A stretch of DNA of 64,000 nt from Sulfurovum sp. UBA12169. GTDB lineage: Bacteria; Campylobacterota; Campylobacteria; Campylobacterales; Sulfurovaceae. Below the pieces are notes generated by a model. It was not told where the DNA came from. It was given only the letters and a program-made list of their open reading frames with translations, and did not search any database. Below are positions 28,854 through 36,546 of the stretch, one piece after another (within the stretch, counting starts at the first letter, position 1; every line of letters begins with the position of its first letter). The translations under genes and the position numbers were made by a program. The stretch spans positions 124,001-188,000 of the forward strand of contig DLUH01000005.1 in the NCBI GenBank assembly GCA_002742845.1. The letters run 5' to 3'.

Positions 28854-30118
28854 TATTGTTCTATCCTTATCATTCCGATTTTTCCGTGCACCACGGCAAG
28901 ATTCTCAAGTGCCGCCATGGCTTCTTGGATTTTTCTCTCTTCGCATTCATGGGTAACAAAAAGCAACTCTACACAGGCATCTTTATCGTCATCCGGCTTT
29001 TGCATCATCGCTTCTATAGAGATATCCAACTCGCTTAATAAATTGGTTACTTGCGCCAAAACACCTTTTTGGTCATCCACACTCATTCGCAAATAATAGT
29101 GTGACCGAATTTCTTCTCTTGGAAGCAATTCCAATCCATCTTCTAAAGGTTTTTTGTAGCCCAGCATCGGCCCACTATTGCCTCGAACAATATCGATAAT
29201 ATCTGCAATAACAGCTGAAGCTGTTGCATTTCCGCCGGCTCCTGGGCCGTAATACATGGTTTCCCCGACACAATCACCATTGACCATTACAGCATTCATT
29301 ACGCCATCAACTTTGGCAAGCATACTCTCTTGAGGGATCATTGTAGGGTGAACCCGCAACTCCACTTTGTCTCCTACTTTTTTGGCGATACCTAAAAGTT
29401 TAATGGCATACTCAAAATCTTTTGCAAATGCCACATCCGTTGGAGTGATATTTTCGATCCCTTCTATCAAAATATCTTCAGGTTTTGCATCTAAACCGTA
29501 GGCAATACTTGCCAAAATAAGCAATTTATGAGAAGCATCAAAACCACCTACATCAAAAGTCGGATCTGCCTCAGCATAACCCAGCATTTGAGCTTCTTTT
29601 AGAATTTCATCATAATGCGCGCCTTCGTTGATCATTTTTGTAAGCATATAATTGCATGTACCGTTCATAATCCCCAAAATAGAGTTAATATGATTCGCTG
29701 ACAATCCGCTTCTGAGCGCCCCAATGATAGGAATCCCTCCGGCAGTACTTGCTTCATACATAAAAGGAATATCTCCCGCAAGTGCCTGAAGCTCATAACG
29801 ATGATAAGCAAGAAGGGCTTTATTGGCCGTCACTACCGGTTTTTTATTTTCAAGTGCTCGTTTGACCAAACTATAAGGCTCTGCCACACCGCCCATAAGC
29901 TCAACAACAATATCAATCTCCGGATCATTTACAACATCATAAGGGTTATCACTAAGAGAGATAGAGATGCTGCGCTCTTTGGAGAGGTCCTTGACGACTC
30001 CTGATTTAACTACAATCTTTTTGCCTGCTCTCGCTTCAATGATATCTGCATTTGCTTCAAGTATCTTTGCGACACTAGCACCTACAGTGCCTACACCCAA
30101 GATGCCTATTTTAACCAT
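28853..30118 (-). CDS. hom: Homoserine dehydrogenase
   Basis: Reduces aspartate semialdehyde to homoserine for Thr and Met. N-terminal GILGVGTVGAS binds NAD(P); GIMNGTCNYMLTKM, ADPTFDVGGFDASHKL and GPGAGGNATASAV are family signatures, and a C-terminal ACT domain (YYLRMSVDDQKGVLAQVTNLL) suggests threonine feedback. Length 421 residues from the ATG at 30118, which overlaps the aminotransferase 3' end by eight bases; the longer open frame above it lies wholly within that gene. Confidence 0.97.
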   Translation of the reverse strand: MVKIGILGVGTVGASVAKILEANADIIEARAGKKIVVKSGVVKDLSKERSISISLSDNPYDVVNDPEIDIVVELMGGVAEPYSLVKRALENKKPVVTANKALLAYHRYELQALAGDIPFMYEASTAGGIPIIGALRSGLSANHINSILGIMNGTCNYMLTKMINEGAHYDEILKEAQMLGYAEADPTFDVGGFDASHKLLILASIAYGLDAKPEDILIEGIENITPTDVAFAKDFEYAIKLLGIAKKVGDKVELRVHPTMIPQESMLAKVDGVMNAVMVNGDCVGETMYYGPGAGGNATASAVIADIIDIVRGNSGPMLGYKKPLEDGLELLPREEIRSHYYLRMSVDDQKGVLAQVTNLLSELDISIEAMMQKPDDDKDACVELLFVTHECEERKIQEAMAALENLAVVHGKIGMIRIEQ

Positions 30119-31343
30119 GCTTCTTTTCCTCTTCCAGGGTCTTGAGGAATTTTTTGATATTTCTAGCCGCCTGACGGATTCTTTTCTCGTTTTCAATCAG
30201 TGCAATACGTACATATTCATCGCCGTACTTACCAAATCCGATTCCAGGACTCACAGCTACGCCTGCTTGAACAAGAAGCTGTTTGGAAAACTCCAAACTC
30301 CCCATATGACGTGCCACTTCAGGTATTTTTGCCCAAATAAACATACTTGCTCTTGGCTTCTCTAGCGGCCATCCCGCTTGCGTAAATGCCTCAATTGTAA
30401 TATCTCGTCTATGTTTATAGCGGGGAAGAACTTCTTCTTCTGGGATATGGCCATATTCATCAAGTGCTACCGTTGCCGCCACCTGAATTGGTGTAAACAT
30501 TCCGTAATCCAGCCATGATTTTATGCTTTGCACGGCTCCTATGAGTTTGCGATTTCCCACAATAAAGCCTACACGCCATCCTGCCATACTATAACTTTTG
30601 CTCAGCGTATAAGACTCGACTGCGACATCTTTTGCGCCCTCCACTTCCAAAATAGACGGAGTTTTATAGCCGTCAAAGGCCAAATCTGCATAAGCGATAT
30701 CGGAAATAATATAAAATCGCTTCTCTTTGGCCAATGCTACGATACGCTTATAAAAGTCCAAAGTTACAGTTGCTGTCGTGGGATTGTGTGGAAAATTAAG
30801 CACCAAAAATTTGGCTCTGGGCACAGAATTTTCCAATGCATCTTCAACATCCGCCAAAAATCGGTCCTCATCCACTTCAAATGTCTTTTCGTCAAACACC
30901 AACTCCATCTTCTCTACATTGGCTCCGGCCAAAATAAAGGCTTGAGAATGGATAGGATAAGTAGGATCTGGAACAATGGCGACATCGCCGGGATTTGAAA
31001 TTGCCTGAACTAAATGAACATATCCCTCTTTGCTCCCCATCGTGGCAACCACTTCAGTGTCAGGATCCAACTCAACATTATATTTTCGTTTATACCATTT
31101 TGTCATTGCAAGTCGCAGCTTATAAATCCCTTTGCTGGCACTGTAGCCGTGCGTCTTGTCGCGATTTGCCGTTTCGCACAGTTTGTCCACGATAGGTTGA
31201 GGCGTTCTTCCGTCAGGATTTCCCATCGAAAAATCGATAATATCTTCACCCGTTCTTCTTGCATTCATTTTTAATTCATTGATTTGTGCAAAAATATATT
31301 TCGGCAATCTATTTATTTTTTCAAATTGTATTTCATCAAACAT
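30111..31343 (-). CDS. Class I/II PLP aminotransferase
   Basis: A 410-residue fold-type I aminotransferase with NPDGRTPQPIV near residue 42, DPTYPIHSQAF near 126, NFPHNPTT near 183 and the PLP lysine Lys249 in YTLSKSYSMAGWRVGF. The profile fits the aspartate/alanine/LL-diaminopimelate aminotransferase group. Position directly before hom suggests a role in the aspartate family of amino acids; the same neighbour pair exists in Campylobacter from memory. The substrate is not decidable from sequence. Confidence 0.93.
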   Translation of the reverse strand: MFDEIQFEKINRLPKYIFAQINELKMNARRTGEDIIDFSMGNPDGRTPQPIVDKLCETANRDKTHGYSASKGIYKLRLAMTKWYKRKYNVELDPDTEVVATMGSKEGYVHLVQAISNPGDVAIVPDPTYPIHSQAFILAGANVEKMELVFDEKTFEVDEDRFLADVEDALENSVPRAKFLVLNFPHNPTTATVTLDFYKRIVALAKEKRFYIISDIAYADLAFDGYKTPSILEVEGAKDVAVESYTLSKSYSMAGWRVGFIVGNRKLIGAVQSIKSWLDYGMFTPIQVAATVALDEYGHIPEEEVLPRYKHRRDITIEAFTQAGWPLEKPRASMFIWAKIPEVARHMGSLEFSKQLLVQAGVAVSPGIGFGKYGDEYVRIALIENEKRIRQAARNIKKFLKTLEEEKKHG

Positions 31344-31391
31344 GCTTTCTCTCTTTCACGCTTTTATTTTTTATTGTTATTTTTGTTTGCT

Positions 31392-31949
31392 TTATGGCAT
31401 CTGTGTTGCATTTGTCTCATCTGGCACTTTTGTCTCATCTGGCACTACAGTAGATAGTTCATTTTTCTTATCTGCTTCTTCTTTTGCTACCGAAGCGATC
31501 ACCGTTTCAATGCTTAATTCATCGGTTGTCTTCACATCCCTTGTTGCCTCTTCTTGTGAGATTTTATTTTCCATAAAAGGAAGAATGTTTTTTAAATGTT
31601 TTTTGTCAAACTGTGTAAAAAAATACCAAGAAACATAGACGAGCAACCCGAACACTAAAATCAAGAGCCATTTTGATTTTCCTCGTTTTTGGTGCACCAC
31701 AGGAATACCTACTGTTCTTTTTCCTTGGGGTTCCGTGTGCTGAGCATAATACTCCTGCGCTTCTGCTCTGAGTGAATCCAAGTCGGCATGGTACTCTCTC
31801 TCGATGATAGAGATAAATCCCAAAGCTTTTGTTTTTTGCAAAGCGCCAAAATCAGCGACAAAAAGTCGTTCAAGGGTGTCTTTAGCAATATTGGTTTTTT
31901 TGCTGATACCATCGAAGCTATTTGTTTCAAGTATCTCATTTAACTGCAT
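31392..31949 (-). CDS. Bitopic membrane protein with helix-turn-helix-like N-terminus (RodZ-like architecture)
   Basis: A 185-residue protein: a helical N-terminal domain (residues 1-70, TNIAKDTLERLFVADFGALQ resembling a helix-turn-helix), a basic linker, one membrane helix at about 94-112, and an acidic periplasmic tail. The order cytoplasmic HTH - helix - periplasmic tail resembles RodZ, but similarity is only architectural. The tail contains the tandem VPDETK-VPDETN, from an exact-but-three 18-bp duplication at 31413-31448. Overlaps the rRNA methyltransferase start by 14 bp. A positional equivalent exists in Campylobacter (recalled). Confidence 0.8.
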   Translation of the reverse strand: MQLNEILETNSFDGISKKTNIAKDTLERLFVADFGALQKTKALGFISIIEREYHADLDSLRAEAQEYYAQHTEPQGKRTVGIPVVHQKRGKSKWLLILVFGLLVYVSWYFFTQFDKKHLKNILPFMENKISQEEATRDVKTTDELSIETVIASVAKEEADKKNELSTVVPDETKVPDETNATQMP

Positions 31950-32622
31950 AACTCATCCTGTGTATTAATATTGCTGCTGCTGCACTCACATTTAAAGAGT
32001 TAAACGCATGCTTCATTTTTATGGAAACCATTTGGTTTATTTTGGATTTTGCCTTCTTCGAAAGTCCTTCGCCTTCGCTGCCTAATACCAACACGCGCTT
32101 AGCTGCAAAGGTGGCAGATTCAACAGCATCCCCCTCCATAGAAGCCCCATAAAATGTGAATCCTACCTGCTCCAATTCATTAAAAACATCCAAAATATTG
32201 GGCGCAATCATTAGCGGCATATCCAATAGCGCACCCGAACTTGTGCGTGCAATACCTGCGAAATTGAGCTGCTTTACTCCTGCGGCAATGACTGCATCTG
32301 CTCCAAGCGCATAAGCACTTCTTATGATTGCTCCAATATTTCCTGTGTCCGTTAGGCTATCGAGCATCACAATAAAATCAGTTTGCTTTATCGATGAAAG
32401 CAAACTTTGCTCAAAATCATCAATTTCAACTAAAATCCCTTGATGATTTCCTCCCTTGCTCATAGATTGAGCCCACTTTTCCTCTAAGAATTTTATCTTC
32501 GGCTTAAAAACATCAAAAAGTTTTTGACTAAGCAAACCTTTTTTGGCCAAATAAACTGTCTGTACCGATTTTGGGTGATGCTCTAAGGCATAGAGACATA
32601 CTTGTTTTCCATAAATTATCAT
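31936..32622 (-). CDS. rlmB: TrmH/SpoU-family RNA 2'-O-methyltransferase (RlmB-like)
   Basis: A 228-residue SPOUT methyltransferase with an N-terminal substrate-binding segment (IYGKQVCLYALEHHP) and the three knot motifs: MLDSLTDTGNIGAIIRSAYALGA, VLGSEGEGLS and HAFNSLNVSAAAAILI. RlmB methylates G2251 of 23S rRNA; substrate is inferred from family. No ribosome site precedes the ATG at 32622; GCTAAAAT lies eight bases before it and could be a -10 box of a leaderless transcript. Confidence 0.9.
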   Translation of the reverse strand: MIIYGKQVCLYALEHHPKSVQTVYLAKKGLLSQKLFDVFKPKIKFLEEKWAQSMSKGGNHQGILVEIDDFEQSLLSSIKQTDFIVMLDSLTDTGNIGAIIRSAYALGADAVIAAGVKQLNFAGIARTSSGALLDMPLMIAPNILDVFNELEQVGFTFYGASMEGDAVESATFAAKRVLVLGSEGEGLSKKAKSKINQMVSIKMKHAFNSLNVSAAAAILIHRMSYAVK

Positions 32623-32691
32623 AAGGATGATTTTAGCGAAGTTTTGCTGTATGAAGGATAAGAAAAAAAGAGGGCAAAATGAAATTTTATT

Positions 32692-33504
32692 TTATTTTTT
32701 CAATAATATCTCATACCACTCTTTTGTGCCTCTGTCACTAAGTTTTGCAAGAAGTTTTGCCTTGGGTTTCGGAGGCAAATCCAAAGCCAGCACTTCATCA
32801 AAGGAGAGACTTTTTTCTTTGTTTTTTTTTGCACCAATCACTACAACCCATTCTCCGCGAATTGTAATATCTTCAAACTGTTCATTGAGGCCCTTGGCTG
32901 TACCCTTATAATATCTCTGAAACTTTTTACTGATCTCTTTAGCCAAAAACAACTCTCTGTCTGCATCGATTGCCACAATCTCTTTTAAAAGTTTTTCCAA
33001 ACGATGCGGCGCCTCATAAAGCACAGTAGCATATCCATTGTGCATCGCTTCGCTTAAAGCACTGCTTCTTGAGCTTCCCTTGTGGGGCAAAAATCCAAAA
33101 AAAAGAAATTTTCCCTCTTCAAATCCCGAAGCAGCGTACGCTGTAGTTACAGCACTGGCTCCTGGTAAAACATCATAATCGATCTCTTTTTGCTGACAAT
33201 ATGCAACCAATAGCTGTCCGGGATCGGAGATCACAGGCATTCCTGCATCGCTTACATAAACAACCTCTTTTGAACTTAAAAGCGGACCAAATTGTGCCAA
33301 ACGCTCTACGCCGTTATGTTCGTTGAAAGAATAAAATTCAGCATCAGGATAATGCATATCAAAACGCTCTTCAAGCAAACGCAACAAATGCTTTGTGTGC
33401 CGCGTATCTTCACATAAAAAAATTTCTGTTTTTTCAAAAAGTCTCATTGCACGCAGGGTAATATCTTGGGGGTTTCCGATAGGGGTGGGAATAAATGTTA
33501 ACAC
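32692..33504 (-). CDS. rsmI: 16S rRNA (cytidine1402-2'-O)-methyltransferase
   Basis: Tetrapyrrole-methylase-fold enzyme recognised by FIPTPIGNPQDITLRAMRLF, CEDTRHTKHLL, YVSDAGMPVISDPGQLLV and GFLPHKG. Length 270 residues. The start is GTG at 33504, preceded by AAGGAG nine bases away; that ribosome site sits in the loop of a five-pair hairpin, AGTTC/GAACT (33510-33524 on the plus strand). A run of nine A (about 32822-32830) in codons for AKKNK is a possible slippage site. rpmE lies upstream on the same strand. Confidence 0.96.
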   Translation of the reverse strand: MLTFIPTPIGNPQDITLRAMRLFEKTEIFLCEDTRHTKHLLRLLEERFDMHYPDAEFYSFNEHNGVERLAQFGPLLSSKEVVYVSDAGMPVISDPGQLLVAYCQQKEIDYDVLPGASAVTTAYAASGFEEGKFLFFGFLPHKGSSRSSALSEAMHNGYATVLYEAPHRLEKLLKEIVAIDADRELFLAKEISKKFQRYYKGTAKGLNEQFEDITIRGEWVVVIGAKKNKEKSLSFDEVLALDLPPKPKAKLLAKLSDRGTKEWYEILLKK

Positions 33505-33619
33505 AGAAAAGTTCTCCTTGAACTGGAGGAAAGCCTGGACTCAACTCCTCTTTCACACTTTGCATACAGCAAAATTTTTATGACAAAGAATCAATCGCCC
33601 AGGCGGGGGGTCTTACAAA

Positions 33620-33820
33620 TTAACCGAGGTTATATTTTTTCTTAAATTTATCAACACGTCCTGCCGCATCAACAATCTTCTCAGAACCGGTAAAGAATGG
33701 GTGACACTCATTACAGATATCAATACTCAATTCAGACTTGTCTGATTTGACTTCAAATGTATTGCCACATGCACAAGTTACCTTGCATTCTACGTATTCG
33801 GGATGAATCTCTTTTTTCAT
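33620..33820 (-). CDS. rpmE: 50S ribosomal protein L31, zinc-binding form
   Basis: A 66-residue large-subunit protein. Cys16, Cys18, Cys36 and Cys39 (CACG and CNECH) form the zinc site of the C+ class, so it should be zinc-dependent; [23 protein letters not shown] is the conserved C-terminal stretch. Preceded by a long structured leader (33821-33972). The 115 bp between it and rsmI contain C/G-rich segments that may fold but no gene. Confidence 0.98.
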   Translation of the reverse strand: MKKEIHPEYVECKVTCACGNTFEVKSDKSELSIDICNECHPFFTGSEKIVDAAGRVDKFKKKYNLG

Positions 33821-33972
33821 TTTTGTACCTTTTTAGTTTTTTTAGCGACAGGCAACCAACCTGTTCCGATACGTCATGTACCCTTCCACTATCTAAGATA
33901 ACGGGTCGCTGCAACGCTCTTTGGCGAGACAGCTCTCTTGCGCCCTGCAAGGAAATTCAGAATGGAATTATA
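33821..33972 (-). ncRNA. Structured 5' leader RNA of rpmE with promoter
   Basis: A TATAAT box lies at 33972-33967 on the minus strand, giving a start near 33960 and a 5' UTR of about 140 nt, far richer in G and C than neighbouring spacers. Complementary arms visible by eye: CTTGC/GCAAG (33937-33951), GAGA/TCTC (33926-33937), a long-range AGCGAC/GTCGCT pair (33905-33910 with 33844-33849) enclosing ACCC/GGGT, TAC/GTA and CAGG/CCTG hairpins, i.e. a multibranch fold. It ends about 20 nt before the L31 start. A cis-regulator such as an L31-binding autoregulatory leader, or a processed small RNA, are the likely options. Confidence 0.6.
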
Positions 33973-34016
33973 CCCAAAAAGTTTTAAAAAATTATAAATT
34001 TAAATACCTTGTTGTC

Positions 34017-35360
34017 TTATTTTCCAAAAAACTCCTCATAGCAGGATTTTGCCCAACCCTTAATCATTTTTGCATTTTTTATCCCTGTTTCGCCTTTCCA
34101 AATTTCATTGGTCACAGGTGTTGCAAAACTAAATCTTTGCATTTTTTTATCATAAGCATACTCCGAATGTATAAAAATACCCCTTTCAGGATAGGCAGAA
34201 ACAGCAGAAACACAAATGGTAATCGGGCTTGTCCATTGGGGTTTTGGCTGCTTGTTGATTTTAGCGGCAATATGCCTTGCAACATACTGTCCTTCGGTCA
34301 GCGAGGTATTGCCGGATTTAGAAAATCCCATCGGCCTGGCATCGCCTGAGATATAGATATTGGAATATCCGTACGCCTCATAAGTCTCGACATTAATGTC
34401 TCCTTCGAGCCTGTTATAGACTGAATCTTTAGCAACCCCTGCAATTTCAAGAAGTTTTCCGCCTCTAACATGAGGATAAAAAGATGCATCATCAAAATGG
34501 TATTCATCAAATTCAGTTTTTACAATCTTTTTCTCAAGATCGATACTCTCTATCGCCGCACTAGACTCCAAAACGATATAATCTTTGTACAACTCATCGA
34601 TCGCTGTGTGAAAACCATGCTCTTTGATCGTAATATCATTATTCTCATCAAGCAAAATAATTTTAGCGTTAAGCTTCTTTTGTTTGAAATAGTCTGCGAC
34701 AAGACAAGCCCTTTCATACGGAGCGGGAAGACATCTGTAATTTCCGCCCGGTACCGTCATGAGGAAAGTTCCGCCCTTGAAATTTTTGATCTTCTCTTTA
34801 AGTGTCACATGTTCGGATCCAGGTCTGAAAGCGGCTGGATACTCTTGTCTGAGTCTATTTTCCAGTGCGACATCATCCGTCCAAAAAGAGTAATCATATT
34901 CAATTCCAGGCGCCAACACCAAATAATCATACGGAATATCCCCCTCACTGGTATGCAAAATACAATTTTCTTTATCTACGCCCGTGGCTGTCGCATGAAA
35001 ATAGGTATATTTATGATTTCTGGCTGCTCGCAGATAATCATGTATCAAAAACTCCAGATCAATTTTATCAACCAGCCACTGATTGCTGAGAGGGCAAGAG
35101 ATAAAAATCTCCTCTTGTTCTACCATTACTACATCTGCCGAAGGCGCAAACAACTTGGTATATTTGGCAACACTCAATCCTGACCATCCTCCCCCTACTA
35201 CCACAACTCTTGGGCCTTTGGTCTTTTGAATAGGAGCAAGATTTGTTTTTTTGGCAGGCTGCATATCATCTTTTGTGTCAGAAGCATTGCTTTGCGTAGC
35301 AAACAATGCAGCCGTCAAAGTTGTGGTAAACTTAAGGACATCTCTTCTTGAAATCTTCAT
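34017..35360 (-). CDS. FccB/SoxF-like sulfide dehydrogenase flavoprotein
   Basis: A 447-residue exported flavoprotein with a twin-arginine-type signal (SRRDVLKFTTTLTAALFA), then the FAD-binding RVVVVGGGWSGLSVAKY. It has the flavocytochrome c sulfide dehydrogenase motifs FISCPLSNQWL and NYRCLPAPYERACL, whose cysteines form the redox disulfide, and ISGDARPMGFSKSGNTS near the C-terminus. In the family it oxidises sulfide and passes electrons to a diheme cytochrome (FccA/SoxE). No such cytochrome gene is adjacent, so the partner must be elsewhere or a monoheme cytochrome such as that at 37811. It sits between rpmE and rsmE, interrupting an otherwise housekeeping cluster, suggesting insertion into that locus. 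Confidence 0.88.
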   Translation of the reverse strand: MKISRRDVLKFTTTLTAALFATQSNASDTKDDMQPAKKTNLAPIQKTKGPRVVVVGGGWSGLSVAKYTKLFAPSADVVMVEQEEIFISCPLSNQWLVDKIDLEFLIHDYLRAARNHKYTYFHATATGVDKENCILHTSEGDIPYDYLVLAPGIEYDYSFWTDDVALENRLRQEYPAAFRPGSEHVTLKEKIKNFKGGTFLMTVPGGNYRCLPAPYERACLVADYFKQKKLNAKIILLDENNDITIKEHGFHTAIDELYKDYIVLESSAAIESIDLEKKIVKTEFDEYHFDDASFYPHVRGGKLLEIAGVAKDSVYNRLEGDINVETYEAYGYSNIYISGDARPMGFSKSGNTSLTEGQYVARHIAAKINKQPKPQWTSPITICVSAVSAYPERGIFIHSEYAYDKKMQRFSFATPVTNEIWKGETGIKNAKMIKGWAKSCYEEFFGK

Positions 35361-35382
35361 TCAGTTTTCCTTTTTATTTGAT

Positions 35383-36051
35383 TTATAATAATATTTTACC
35401 CGCAACAGCACAAACCGCACTTTCGCTTTTAAGTATCAACGGTGTATCAAAACCAACGATTTTTTCTGAAGAAAACAAAGCGATTTCATCTTCTGCAAAT
35501 CCGCCTTCACATCCTACCACAATCGTATCTAAAGGAATCTTTTTGTCAAGCATATTGTCTGAAAAATTTAATAAATAGCTCTGGGGATTTTGCGTTAAAA
35601 ATGTTTTTAAATCTTTAGCTGTATCTAGAACCATCATTGTACTTCGTCCTGACTGCTGGGAAGAGTTCAGCAAAATTTTTTGCAAACGGGGAAAATCGAC
35701 TTGAAAACCTTTTTGAGAGCGTGCACAATAGATAAAAGTAATTTTCTCTACTCCCATTTCATTGAGTGAAGTAATATTTTTTTCTATATTTTTAGGATCG
35801 ATAATGCACCAGCCAATGTGCAATGGCCGTCGGGCCCTGATTTCCAAGACTTCACTTTCCTCTAATGCCAGCTCTACACTTTTTTTATCAATTGCATCAA
35901 TACGATAGCGATGAATCAAACCGTCTTGAAGATTTCGCACATAAAGAATATCGTTATTCTTGTGTCTGCGTACCTTAAAAATATAACGATGCTCTTCTCC
36001 AAGAAGAGTCAATTGAGGCTTGCCTGCCTCCTTATGATAAAGATATAACAC
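35383..36051 (-). CDS. rsmE: 16S rRNA (uracil1498-N3)-methyltransferase
   Basis: SPOUT methyltransferase of 222 residues: an N-terminal PUA-like part (GEEHRYIFKVRRHKNNDILYVRN) and a knot domain with GWCIIDPKNIEKNITSLNEMGV, SSQQSGRS, VVGCEGGFAEDEIALF and LKSESAVCAVAG. The start overlaps the 3' end of the small membrane protein gene by 20 bp. Ends 22 bp before the FccB-like gene start. Confidence 0.95.
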   Translation of the reverse strand: MLYLYHKEAGKPQLTLLGEEHRYIFKVRRHKNNDILYVRNLQDGLIHRYRIDAIDKKSVELALEESEVLEIRARRPLHIGWCIIDPKNIEKNITSLNEMGVEKITFIYCARSQKGFQVDFPRLQKILLNSSQQSGRSTMMVLDTAKDLKTFLTQNPQSYLLNFSDNMLDKKIPLDTIVVGCEGGFAEDEIALFSSEKIVGFDTPLILKSESAVCAVAGKILL

Positions 36052-36460
36052 CTTTTACTTCCATTATTTTAAATACAACCATAAAAACCACCAGCAAGAT
36101 TTGCACCGCAGAAATCTTTAAAAAAGCCCCCCTGAGAAGCTTGTTTGTCTGTTCATTTTTCAGATTACCCGTTTTAATCAATTTGTATTTACGTATCTCT
36201 ATATACATCATCGCTACCCAGATCACAATCATCAAAATAATACTCAGCGTCATACCGAATTCACCCATAACCAAAGCAACAATGCCCACAAATGCAATCA
36301 TTGCAATAAGTGCCTGAAAGATCATCGTGTAAATAAAACTTGCTTTTCTAAATCCACCAGGATTTTTTGTGCCCACAAAAGGAATCAATAATCCCCCCAC
36401 TAAAAATCCTAAAAAAACCTTGACCAGAAGAGAGTGCGAAAGTAAAATTTGCTCCACCAT
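36032..36460 (-). CDS. Small integral membrane protein of unknown function
   Basis: A 142-residue protein with four hydrophobic helices (about 10-28, 43-65, 70-90 and 115-135) and a basic loop (IRKYKLIKTGNLKNEQTNK) between the third and fourth. No catalytic motif recognised. Overlaps rsmE by 20 bp, so they are cotranscribed. The 86 bp to the divergent moeA holds a TATAATC box for moeA. I cannot name the family. Confidence 0.8.
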   Translation of the reverse strand: MVEQILLSHSLLVKVFLGFLVGGLLIPFVGTKNPGGFRKASFIYTMIFQALIAMIAFVGIVALVMGEFGMTLSIILMIVIWVAMMYIEIRKYKLIKTGNLKNEQTNKLLRGAFLKISAVQILLVVFMVVFKIMEVKGVISLS

Positions 36461-36546
36461 ACCCCATTGTCCTTTAAACTATTAATATCTCTAATTATAC
36501 TCAAATTTGCTATAATCTATCTCATTTTAAAACAAAGGTTTTTTGT

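Noticed and set aside
33524-33619. RNase P-like stretch (GGAGGAAAGCC) on the plus strand between rpmE and rsmI
   Set aside because: It resembles the P4 5' strand only partly, the matching 3' element is absent and the gap is far too short for an RNase P RNA.
33890-33925. SAH-riboswitch-like GAGCGTTGCAGCG in the rpmE leader
   Set aside because: The characteristic closing helix and the second conserved strand are not found, and the downstream gene is not in the methyl cycle.
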